DNA of 64,000 bases from UBA981 sp942490995 (GTDB lineage Bacteria > Pseudomonadota > Gammaproteobacteria > Ga0077536): contig CALOBG010000036.1 of the NCBI GenBank assembly GCA_942490995.1, forward strand, positions 62,001-126,000. Reading direction: 5' to 3'. Of this stretch, positions 35,142 to 42,613 are shown one piece after another (position 1 is the first letter of the stretch; each line of letters begins with the position of its first letter). Both the position numbers and the translations under genes were made by a program. The notes beneath the pieces are model-generated. The model made no database searches. It had not been told where the DNA came from and saw only the letters and a program-made list of their open reading frames with translations.

Positions 35142-35897
35142 ATGTCAGGCAATCGTTCCTGCTGCCATATCGTGGCGGCGCTGATGTCCTTGCTGCTGCT
35201 GAACGGCTGTGCATCAACCTCGACGACCGATAACGGCGACCCCCACGAATCGCTGAACAGGAAGTTCTACAACTTCAACGACACGATCGATAAAAACGTT
35301 CTTGAGCCGGTTGCGAAAAAGTATGCCGACGTGACTCCCGATCCGATCCGCGAAGGGGTGACAAATTTTTTCGACAACGTCGGTTATCTGAACACCATCG
35401 CCAACGATCTTCTGCAGGGTAAGGTCGGCCAGTTCTTTCAGGACTCCGGCCGCTTCGTCGTCAACAGCACCATCGGAATCGGCGGACTGTTCGATCCGGC
35501 CAGCAGCATGGGCATGAAGCAGAACAATGAAGACCTCGGCCAGACGTTCGGCGTGTGGGGCGCCAACGAGGGCGCCTATCTAACCCTGCCGCTGCTCGGA
35601 CCGAGTTCCTACCGCGATCTGCCGTCACCGGTAATGGGCATATTCCTGAACCCGATGACTTATCTGGCCACCGTCGTGACGTTGCCGGTTGCCGCGGTGG
35701 GTGCGGTCAATTCCCGCGCCAATCTGCTCGACGCCTCACGTATCCGCGATCAGGCGGCACTCGATCCCTACACCTTCGTGCGTGAAGCCTGGCGCCAGCA
35801 GCGCGAATACGAAATCTACGACGGTAACCCGCCGGGCGATGGTTTCGAGGAATATATCGAAGGCGAGGGTGATGCCGCGATCCTGAGAGTTTATTAG
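35142..35897 (+). CDS. mlaA: MlaA/VacJ family outer-membrane lipoprotein
   Basis: A 251-residue lipoprotein. The signal peptide ends in LLLLNGC (lipobox, Cys at about 22). The MlaA core follows: DPHESLNRKFYNFNDTIDKN (about 31–50), FFDNVGYLNTIANDLLQGKV, GIGGLFDPAS and LGQTFGVWGANEGAYLTLPLLGPS. MlaA sits in the outer membrane and removes mislocalised phospholipids from its outer leaflet, handing them to MlaC. The ATG at 35142 starts the signal peptide; a start 16 codons upstream would bury it. The TAG stop codon shares its last base with the left edge of a palindromic repeat. Confidence 0.92.
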   Translation: MSGNRSCCHIVAALMSLLLLNGCASTSTTDNGDPHESLNRKFYNFNDTIDKNVLEPVAKKYADVTPDPIREGVTNFFDNVGYLNTIANDLLQGKVGQFFQDSGRFVVNSTIGIGGLFDPASSMGMKQNNEDLGQTFGVWGANEGAYLTLPLLGPSSYRDLPSPVMGIFLNPMTYLATVVTLPVAAVGAVNSRANLLDASRIRDQAALDPYTFVREAWRQQREYEIYDGNPPGDGFEEYIEGEGDAAILRVY

Positions 35898-36040
35898 GAA
35901 ACCTCTGAAAAAGCGGCTGCGCCGCCCGCTGACGGCGTTGCGCGCCGTTCTGCGATGCTCATTTACTATAAGTAAACTGCGCTTCTCGAAAGGCACGCGC
36001 CTTGCCAGCGGGCATGCTCGCTCGTTTTTCAAAGGTTTCC
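35897..36040. repeat. Full copy of MITE-like palindromic repeat (copy 1)
   Basis: A 144-bp element with inverted ends GGAAACCTCTGAAAAA (35897–35912) and its complement at 36025–36040 (15 of 16 pair). The centre is a small perfect palindrome, TTTACTATAAGTAAA (35962–35976). It lies between the converging mlaA and glcF genes and resembles the copy at 56567 along most of its length. It has no coding capacity and may act as a bidirectional terminator. Confidence 0.8.
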
Positions 36041-36083
36041 CCGCAGGATGGGCCTTCTGGCAGTGACACCCTGCTCACTGCGC

Positions 36084-37301
36084 TCAGATCAGGTTTTCGG
36101 CGAGCAGTTCCAGCCAGTGCCGTACCGGCACGTTCGAGGCGCTTTTCAGGTGCAGCTGACAACCGATGTTCGCGGTCACGATTTGTGACGGCTCGCCGGC
36201 CATCAACGCACCCAATTTGCGCTCCCTGAGTTCGGTTGCCATGCGCGGATGCAGGATCGAATAACTGCCCGCCGAACCGCAACACAAGTGCGGTTCGGCA
36301 ACCGCCGTCAGCTGCCAGCCCAGCGCGCCGAGCAGGGTTTCGACACGGTTGGCCAGACGCTGGCCGTGTTGCAACGTGCACGGCGCCTGAAACGCAATCG
36401 GTTGCGCGTCTCGCGACTGCACCTGCTCAGACAACGCTGCAAGGTCGACCAACTCGATCGGATCGCGCACCAGCGCCTGTAGCCGTTGGGCGCGCTCGCG
36501 GTAGTCCGGTTCGTGCTCGAGCAGCGCCGCATAGTCCTTGAGTTGCACACCACATCCGGACGACGTTGCCATGATCGCTTCGGCGCCGGCTTCGATCGCC
36601 GGCCACCAGGCGTCGATATTCTGCCTGGCCTGACGCACCGCCGCCTCGCGATAACCGAGATGCAGCGACAACGCTCCGCAGCAGGCACTGCCCGCCACGT
36701 TGACCAGGGTGATCCCGAGGCGGGCAAAAACCAGCGCCGCGGCGGCGTCAATGTCCGGATTGAGGAGCGGCTGCGCGCAGCCGCCGAGCAGCAGAACCCG
36801 CCGGGGACCGGTTACCGTGGCTGGCGTCGGGAATCGTCGCGCCGCGGGCAACATGCCCGCCAGCCGCCGCGGTAATATCCCGCGCACGCTGCGCCCTGCC
36901 CACACCAGCGGTGCGAACCGGCGTCGGTAAGGGATGACGTTGACCAGTAGCCAGGCCAGCAGGCGTGCCCGCCACGGCGGCGGCGGCATGGCCTTGGCCT
37001 CGGGACGCACGAGTTCGATCAGTTCGCCGTAGTTGACCCCCGACGGACACGTCGTTTCGCAGCTACGGCACAGCAGGCACTGGTCGAGGTGCAGGCGGGT
37101 GTCGGCGCCCGCCCGCCCTTCTTCGAGCAGCGATTTGATCAGATAAATTCGGCCGCGCGGCCCTTCCAGTTCGTCGCCGCTGAGCTGGTAGGTCGGACAG
37201 GTGGCGTTGCAGAAGCCGCAGTGGACACAGCTGCGTACAATCGCCGCGGCGCGCGCGCTGAACGATTCGCCGGCCATGCTGTCATTGACTGGTGCACGCA
37301 T
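36084..37301 (-). CDS. glcF: Glycolate oxidase iron–sulfur subunit GlcF
   Basis: A 405-residue Fe–S subunit of glycolate dehydrogenase, which oxidises glycolate to glyoxylate and passes electrons to the quinone pool. Two [4Fe-4S] motifs are visible near the N-terminus: CVHCGFCNATCP (about 21–32) and CLLCRSCETTCP (about 75–86). Two CCG/DUF224 domains follow, with GSACCGALSLHLG and LCCGSAGSYSILHP. It follows glcE by 9 bp. The catalytic GlcD subunit is not encoded in this operon or elsewhere in the window. Confidence 0.93.
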   Translation of the reverse strand: MRAPVNDSMAGESFSARAAAIVRSCVHCGFCNATCPTYQLSGDELEGPRGRIYLIKSLLEEGRAGADTRLHLDQCLLCRSCETTCPSGVNYGELIELVRPEAKAMPPPPWRARLLAWLLVNVIPYRRRFAPLVWAGRSVRGILPRRLAGMLPAARRFPTPATVTGPRRVLLLGGCAQPLLNPDIDAAAALVFARLGITLVNVAGSACCGALSLHLGYREAAVRQARQNIDAWWPAIEAGAEAIMATSSGCGVQLKDYAALLEHEPDYRERAQRLQALVRDPIELVDLAALSEQVQSRDAQPIAFQAPCTLQHGQRLANRVETLLGALGWQLTAVAEPHLCCGSAGSYSILHPRMATELRERKLGALMAGEPSQIVTANIGCQLHLKSASNVPVRHWLELLAENLI

Positions 37302-37310
37302 TGGCCGCTC

Positions 37311-38396
37311 CTACATCCAATCGAAGTACAACTGCGGGTTGAATATGCCGGCCGGATCGAAGGCGCGCTTGATCCGCACCATCAGGCCTCGGAGTGCGGC
37401 GTCGGGAGCAGTGAACACCGGTTCGGTTTCGTCGGCCGCGCGGCGCATGCAGGTCGCATGACCGCCGTGAGCCGCGCAATGCGTGCGCAGCTCTACCGCG
37501 CCCGCCCTGGTCTCGAGCCAGCGCTGTGCACCGCCCCAATCGCACAGCGTGATCGCGAAGTCCGGATCCGGCGCCGCCGCCGGCAATGACAAGCGCCACA
37601 GGGAACGATCCTCGCCAGCGGGGAGCGGCGGCGCCTGCAGATCGCGCAGGGCCCGCCACTGCGCGACGTCCGCGACTGTATCCGGCGCGAGACGCGTAAT
37701 GGCGTCGGCGACCGTCTGTTCGCTGCCCGAGACGCGTACGCTGAGCGTGTCTCCATCCGCGCACATGGCCGAGACCGGCCACGGCTGGCGGCTCAATTCC
37801 AGCATTCGGCGCCGCGCCGGAGCGCTCGCAAGCTGCCAGTTCAAGGTCGCCTCGCGCTGCGGCCGCGGCAGGACACGCAATGACACGCTACTGATGACCC
37901 CGAGGGATCCATAGGCGCCGGTAACGAGTCGCGAGATATCGTAGCCGGCGACATTTTTCATGACCTGGCCGCCGAACTGCAGCACCTGGCCGAGGCCGTT
38001 GACCAGTTCAACGCCGAGTACGAAATCGCGCGCGCTGCCGCGATAGGGCCGTGCCGGTCCGGACAGGCCACAGGCAATCACACCACCAATGGTAGAACCG
38101 GCGCCGAAATGCGGCGGTTCGAAACCGAGCATCTGTCCGTGCTCGCCAAGGGCGGCGTCGATCTCGACAAGCGGTGTTCCGGCACGCGCTGTGATCACCA
38201 TTTCGCTCGGTTCGTAACTGACGATGCCGCGGTGTGCGGCAATGCTGAGTTCATCGGCCTCGCCCGCAGCGGCAAGAAATCGCTTGCTGCCGCCGCCACT
38301 GATATGCAGCGCCCGCCGCGCCGCCGAAGCCTCCAGGATGCGTTCGATGATTGCGCCGAGAGACGCATTCGGCGTCGCCCGCGCCGCAGTCATCAC
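37311..38396 (-). CDS. glcE: Glycolate oxidase FAD-binding subunit GlcE
   Basis: A 361-residue FAD-binding PCMH-type protein. GGGSKRFL near residue 40 and the pyrophosphate-binding GAGSTIGGVIACGLSGPAR (about 98–116) are diagnostic, and QVMKNVAGYDISRLVTGAYGSLG (about 143–165) is the region typical of GlcE/GlcD; the run is split here only for description. Its length, shorter than GlcD (about 480), identifies GlcE. It lies between aroC (10-bp gap) and glcF. Confidence 0.92.
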   Translation of the reverse strand: MMTAARATPNASLGAIIERILEASAARRALHISGGGSKRFLAAAGEADELSIAAHRGIVSYEPSEMVITARAGTPLVEIDAALGEHGQMLGFEPPHFGAGSTIGGVIACGLSGPARPYRGSARDFVLGVELVNGLGQVLQFGGQVMKNVAGYDISRLVTGAYGSLGVISSVSLRVLPRPQREATLNWQLASAPARRRMLELSRQPWPVSAMCADGDTLSVRVSGSEQTVADAITRLAPDTVADVAQWRALRDLQAPPLPAGEDRSLWRLSLPAAAPDPDFAITLCDWGGAQRWLETRAGAVELRTHCAAHGGHATCMRRAADETEPVFTAPDAALRGLMVRIKRAFDPAGIFNPQLYFDWM

Positions 38397-38406
38397 GGTC
38401 TCAACC

Positions 38407-39510
38407 TCAGCCGCCGGGAGCGCGCGCTATGGTCGGTGTCGTCACCGCGACCGCGCCATTCTGCCCGCGTTGGCGCAGACCGTGGTCGACCAGCACCAGC
38501 GCCAGCATCGCTTCGGCGATCGGCACGGCACGGATACCCACGCAGGGATCGTGGCGGCCGTGGGTCGCGATACGGGTGTCATTGCCATCGGCGTCAATGG
38601 TGTCGCCCTCGAGCCGAATACTCGAGGTCGGTTTGAGCGCGATACTCACGCGCAGATCCTGGCCGCTGGAAATGCCGCCGAGGATACCGCCGGCATGATT
38701 GCTGACAAAACCGTTGGCGCGCAGTTCGTCGCGGTGCTCGGTACCGTGTTGTTCGACGACCGCGAAACCGTCGCCGATTTCGACCCCTTTGACCGCATTG
38801 ATGCCCATCATGGCCTTGGCGATATCGGCATCGAGGCGATCGAACACCGGCTCGCCCCAACCGGCCGGCATACCGGTGACGACCACGCTGACCCGCGCAC
38901 CGATCGAATCGCCGGATTTGCGCAGTGCATCCATGTAGGTTTCGAGTTCGGCGACCCGGCTCGGCTCGGCGCAGAAAAATGGGTTGCTGTCGACGGCGGT
39001 CAGGTCACTGCAGCCGAGCGCGATAGGTCCGAGCTGCGCGAGGTAACCATGGATCCGCACGCCGCAGACCTCGGCAAGGTATTTTTTTGCGATCGCGCCG
39101 GCCGCGACGCGCATGCAGGTTTCGCGCGCAGAGGCGCGCCCGCCACCGCGATAGTCGCGTATGCCGTATTTGTGTACGTAGGTATAGTCGGCGTGATTGG
39201 GCCGAAACTTGTTCGCGATATTGCCGTAGTCCTTGGACTTCTGATCGGTGTTCTCAATCATCAGCCCGATCGGCGTACCAGTGGTGCGGCCTTCGAATAC
39301 CCCGGACAGAATGCGCACGCGGTCGTCTTCGCGACGCTGCGTGGTGTGGCGTGACTTACCCGGTTTGCGCCGGTCGAGATCGACCTGCAGGTCCGCCTCG
39401 CAGAGCGCCAGCCCCGGCGGACAGCCATCGACGATGCCGAGGTAAGCCGGGCCGTGGCTTTCGCCGGCGGTGGTCAGTGTGAACAGTATGCCTGTAGTGT
39501 TTCCGGACAT
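38407..39510 (-). CDS. aroC: Chorismate synthase
   Basis: A 367-residue enzyme that converts 5-enolpyruvylshikimate 3-phosphate to chorismate, using reduced FMN. It shows the three classical signatures: GESHGPAYLGIVDGCPPGL near residue 16, YRGGGRASARETCMRVAAGA (about 130–149), and RDPCVG-like HDPCVGIRAVPIAEAM near 320. GKSRHTTQRREDD is also conserved. Length matches the family. It is preceded by 94 bp containing a truncated copy of the dispersed repeat and then prmB. Confidence 0.96.
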   Translation of the reverse strand: MSGNTTGILFTLTTAGESHGPAYLGIVDGCPPGLALCEADLQVDLDRRKPGKSRHTTQRREDDRVRILSGVFEGRTTGTPIGLMIENTDQKSKDYGNIANKFRPNHADYTYVHKYGIRDYRGGGRASARETCMRVAAGAIAKKYLAEVCGVRIHGYLAQLGPIALGCSDLTAVDSNPFFCAEPSRVAELETYMDALRKSGDSIGARVSVVVTGMPAGWGEPVFDRLDADIAKAMMGINAVKGVEIGDGFAVVEQHGTEHRDELRANGFVSNHAGGILGGISSGQDLRVSIALKPTSSIRLEGDTIDADGNDTRIATHGRHDPCVGIRAVPIAEAMLALVLVDHGLRQRGQNGAVAVTTPTIARAPGG

Positions 39511-39519
39511 GTCGGCATT

Positions 39520-39575
39520 CTAGCAGGGTGGTGAAAAACTACTGCGGATACCGTGGGCGGCGTTGTGCGCTCGCC
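39520..39575 (+). repeat. Truncated left end of the palindromic repeat (copy 2)
   Basis: The first 29 bases, beginning CTAGCAGGGTGGTGAAAAAC, are identical to 45235–45263. The next ~25 bases resemble the left arm of the full copy at 56567 (GGCGTTGTGCGCTCGCCT). No right arm follows. It lies between prmB and aroC. Confidence 0.7.
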
Positions 39576-39604
39576 TAGCACGCAACCGAGCCTGCCGCGG
39601 CGTG

Positions 39605-40474
39605 TCACTCGAGAACGGTAAGGTCCGCCGCGCCGAGGACGAAGATGCCTTCGCCGCCATGCTCGAATTCCAGCCACGTGAACGGCAGGCGCGGGTAGTG
39701 GGCCTGCAGCTGCGGCCAGATCTCGCCGACTTCGACGACCAGCAGTCCGCGCTCGCTCAAGCGCGCGCGAGCGCCGCGCAGGATGCGATCGACACAATCC
39801 AGTCCGTTGCGACCGGCCACCAGCGCGCCGGCAGGTTCGGCCCGGTATTCGGCCGGCAGCGCCGCCATGCTCGCGAGCGGTACGTAAGGTGGATTGGAGA
39901 TGATCAAATCGTATTGCGTCGGCTGCGGCGGGAACAGGTCGCAGGCCTGCAGCGTGACGCGGGACTCGACGCCGTGGCGTTGGCAATTGAGCGCCGCGAC
40001 GGCCAGCGCATTGGCACTGATATCGGTCGCATCGACTTGTGCTTCGGGTAGCGCCAGGGCGATCGCAATCGCGATACATCCGCTGCCGGTGCCGATGTCG
40101 AGGATCCGCTTCGGCATCTTGCCATCGAACCACGGCGCGAAACCGAGCGCGATGAACTCCGCGAGCGGCGAGCGCGGTACGAGCACGCGTTCATCGACGT
40201 AGAATTCGTGGCCGGCAAACCACATGCGGCGGGCCAGGTAAGCGGCCGGGCGGCGGGTTTCGATGCGTTCGCGCACCAGCGCCTCGACCGCGGCGATCTG
40301 CTCGGGCTCCAGTCGCGTCGCGAGCACCGATTCGTCGCAATCGTAAGACCAGCCCAGGGCCTGCAGGACCAGGAACAACGCCTCGTCGGCGGCGTTGTCG
40401 GTGCCATGTCCGAAATGCAGGCCCGCCGCCTCGAAGCGCTGCGCCGCGATGTCGGTCAGCTCGGCTGCGTTCAG
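39605..40474 (-). CDS. prmB: Ribosomal protein L3 N5-glutamine methyltransferase PrmB, unusual start
   Basis: An S-adenosylmethionine-dependent methyltransferase modifying a Gln of ribosomal protein L3. The motif ILDIGTGSGCIAIAIAL binds SAM, and NPPYVPL is the Gln-binding catalytic loop. The family-typical RMWFAGHEFYVDERVLVPRSP distinguishes PrmB from PrmC. Conserved N-terminal text (FGHGTDNAADEALFLVLQAL) extends upstream of the first TTG (40378) to a CTG at 40474, with no ATG, GTG or TTG between. The CTG overlaps the htpG stop codon as CTGA. With it the protein has 289 residues, near normal length. Either a rare CTG start or a sequence error is implied. Confidence 0.82.
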   Translation of the reverse strand: MNAAELTDIAAQRFEAAGLHFGHGTDNAADEALFLVLQALGWSYDCDESVLATRLEPEQIAAVEALVRERIETRRPAAYLARRMWFAGHEFYVDERVLVPRSPLAEFIALGFAPWFDGKMPKRILDIGTGSGCIAIAIALALPEAQVDATDISANALAVAALNCQRHGVESRVTLQACDLFPPQPTQYDLIISNPPYVPLASMAALPAEYRAEPAGALVAGRNGLDCVDRILRGARARLSERGLLVVEVGEIWPQLQAHYPRLPFTWLEFEHGGEGIFVLGAADLTVLE

Positions 40475-42357
40475 GTGTTTTTGCTCGAAAGTTCCAGCAC
40501 TACTTCGTTCATGCGTTTGACGAATGCAGCCGGGTCGTCGAGCTTACCGCCCTCGGCCAGGATCGATTGCTCGTACAACAACGCCGACCAGTTGCCGATC
40601 AATTCGTCGTCGGTCATGGTCTCGAGCATGCGAACCATGGGGTGGGTGAGATTAAGTTCCAGAATGCGTTTGCTGTCGGGCACAGCCTGTCCGGCGGATT
40701 TCAGGATCCGTTCCAGATTTGCACTCAACTGCTCGGCACCGGAAACGAGGCACGCCGGGGACGTGGTCAGGCGATGGCTTTTGCGCACATCCTCGACCTT
40801 GTCGCCGAGCGCGGTTTTGACTCGCGCCAGGATATCGGCCTCGGGGCCCTCGACATTCGACGCTTCGGCCTCGGGTTTTTCCGTCGCATTATCCGCGGCC
40901 CCGGCAATATCCGCATTCACGATCGACTTCAGCGGTTTGCCATCGAATTCGGTCAGATGGGTAACCAGCCATTCGTCGACCGGGTCATGCATGAGCAGCA
41001 CTTCGATACCCTTGTCGCGGAAGTATTCGAGGTGCGGGCTGTTGCGCGCGCTGGAGAAACTTTCGCCGACGATGTAGTAGATAGCGTCCTGTTCGGCGTC
41101 GGCGCGCGACAGGTAGTCGGCGAGGCTGACTTTGGCGGCCTCGACATCGTCGTGGGTGGAAGAAAAGCGCAGCAGCTTGGCGATCCGCTCCTGATTCGCA
41201 CTGTCCTCGATCACGCCTTCTTTCAATACCCGTCCGAAGGTGGCCCAGAACTTTTCGTAGTCGTCACCGGAGGCCAGGGTTTCGAGCAGGGTCAGGATCT
41301 TTTTCACCGACGCCGCGCGGATGTTCTCGAGGATCTTGTTTTTCTGCACGATCTCGCGTGACACGTTCAGCGGCAGGTCGTTGGTATCGACGATGCCGCG
41401 GATGAAACGCAGGTAGCGCGGTAACAGGGCTTCGGCATCGTCCATGATAAAAACGCGCTGCACGTAAAGTTTGACGCCGTGACTGGTGTCGCGCTCGAAC
41501 AGATCGAACGGCGCCTGCGTCGGGACGTAAAACAGTGAGGTATATTCGAGCTTGCCTTCGACTTTCGAGTGCACCCAGGTCAGGGGATCACCGAAGTCGT
41601 GCGACACGTGTTTGTAGAACTCGCGGTACTCTTCGTCACTGATATCGCTCTTGGCCCGCTGCCACATCGCGGTGGCCTGGTTGACCACCTCGGTACCGGT
41701 TTCGTCACCGGCTTTGGGCATCCGCACCGGCAGGGAGATGTGATCGGAATAACGTTTGCACAGCTCGCGTAAACGGTAGCCGTTGGCAAACTCCTTGGCG
41801 TCGTCCTTGAGATGCAGAACAATCTCGGTACCGCGCTTTTTACGCTTGACGGTCTCGACCGTGTACTCACCCTTACCCTCCGATTCCCAACGCACCCCCT
41901 GCTCGGCGTCGAGTCCGGCCTTGCGCGAGGTTACGACCACGCGCTCGGCAACGATGAACGCCGCGTAGAAACCGACACCGAACTGGCCAATGAGCTGTGA
42001 GTCACGCTTCGCGTCGCCGCTCAGCGAGCCGAAAAACTCCCGCGTGCCCGATTTCGCGATGGTGCCGAGGTTGGTGATCACATCCTCGCGGCTCATACCG
42101 ATGCCGTTGTCGCGAAAAGTGATCGTGCCGAGCTTTTCACTGAAATCGATGTCGATACCGAGTTCGCTGTCGCCCTCGTACAGGCTGTCGTCGGCGAGCG
42201 CCGAAAAACGCAGTTTGTCGGCCGCGTCGGCGGCATTTGAAATCAGCTCGCGCAGAAAGATCTCGCGATTGCTGTACAGCGAATTAATCACCAGATCGAG
42301 CAGCTGGCGTACTTCGGATTCGAATCCCCGTTGTTCTTTGGCGGTGTCGAGTGACAT
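40471..42357 (-). CDS. htpG: Molecular chaperone HtpG (Hsp90)
   Basis: A 628-residue bacterial Hsp90. The GHKL ATPase domain shows YSNREIFLRELISNAADAAD (about 25–44), DNGIGMS (about 80–86) and GQFGVGFYAAFIVAE (about 122–136). The middle domain has GVKLYVQRVFIMDDAEALLP and GIVDTNDLPLNVSRE, and the C-terminal dimerisation domain is present. Length is normal. The start at 42357 has AAGGGAT upstream. It is the first gene of the minus-strand run htpG–prmB–aroC–glcE–glcF. No clear sigma32 promoter was recognised. Confidence 0.97.
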   Translation of the reverse strand: MSLDTAKEQRGFESEVRQLLDLVINSLYSNREIFLRELISNAADAADKLRFSALADDSLYEGDSELGIDIDFSEKLGTITFRDNGIGMSREDVITNLGTIAKSGTREFFGSLSGDAKRDSQLIGQFGVGFYAAFIVAERVVVTSRKAGLDAEQGVRWESEGKGEYTVETVKRKKRGTEIVLHLKDDAKEFANGYRLRELCKRYSDHISLPVRMPKAGDETGTEVVNQATAMWQRAKSDISDEEYREFYKHVSHDFGDPLTWVHSKVEGKLEYTSLFYVPTQAPFDLFERDTSHGVKLYVQRVFIMDDAEALLPRYLRFIRGIVDTNDLPLNVSREIVQKNKILENIRAASVKKILTLLETLASGDDYEKFWATFGRVLKEGVIEDSANQERIAKLLRFSSTHDDVEAAKVSLADYLSRADAEQDAIYYIVGESFSSARNSPHLEYFRDKGIEVLLMHDPVDEWLVTHLTEFDGKPLKSIVNADIAGAADNATEKPEAEASNVEGPEADILARVKTALGDKVEDVRKSHRLTTSPACLVSGAEQLSANLERILKSAGQAVPDSKRILELNLTHPMVRMLETMTDDELIGNWSALLYEQSILAEGGKLDDPAAFVKRMNEVVLELSSKNT

Positions 42358-42613
42358 GCTTATCCCTTGTATCTGGCGGTGGCGGCCGCAAAATTTCGAC
42401 CTGTTCGGAATCTAGGCGGCGTCTGGCCTGAGGTTCCCTTTGCCTCGCGGCGACGGCGTAGTGCTCGTGAACGCCGGCGCCAGCGGACCTGGCGCGGCAA
42501 ACCTATGGTCAGCGCGCTCGAATTTCAAGTCCGCGTCGAACAATCGGCCTCGAAACGGTACCATGTGGGCCTCTTTGCCGAGCGCCAACCTGGTCAATTT
42601 AGAACCGGTCTCA

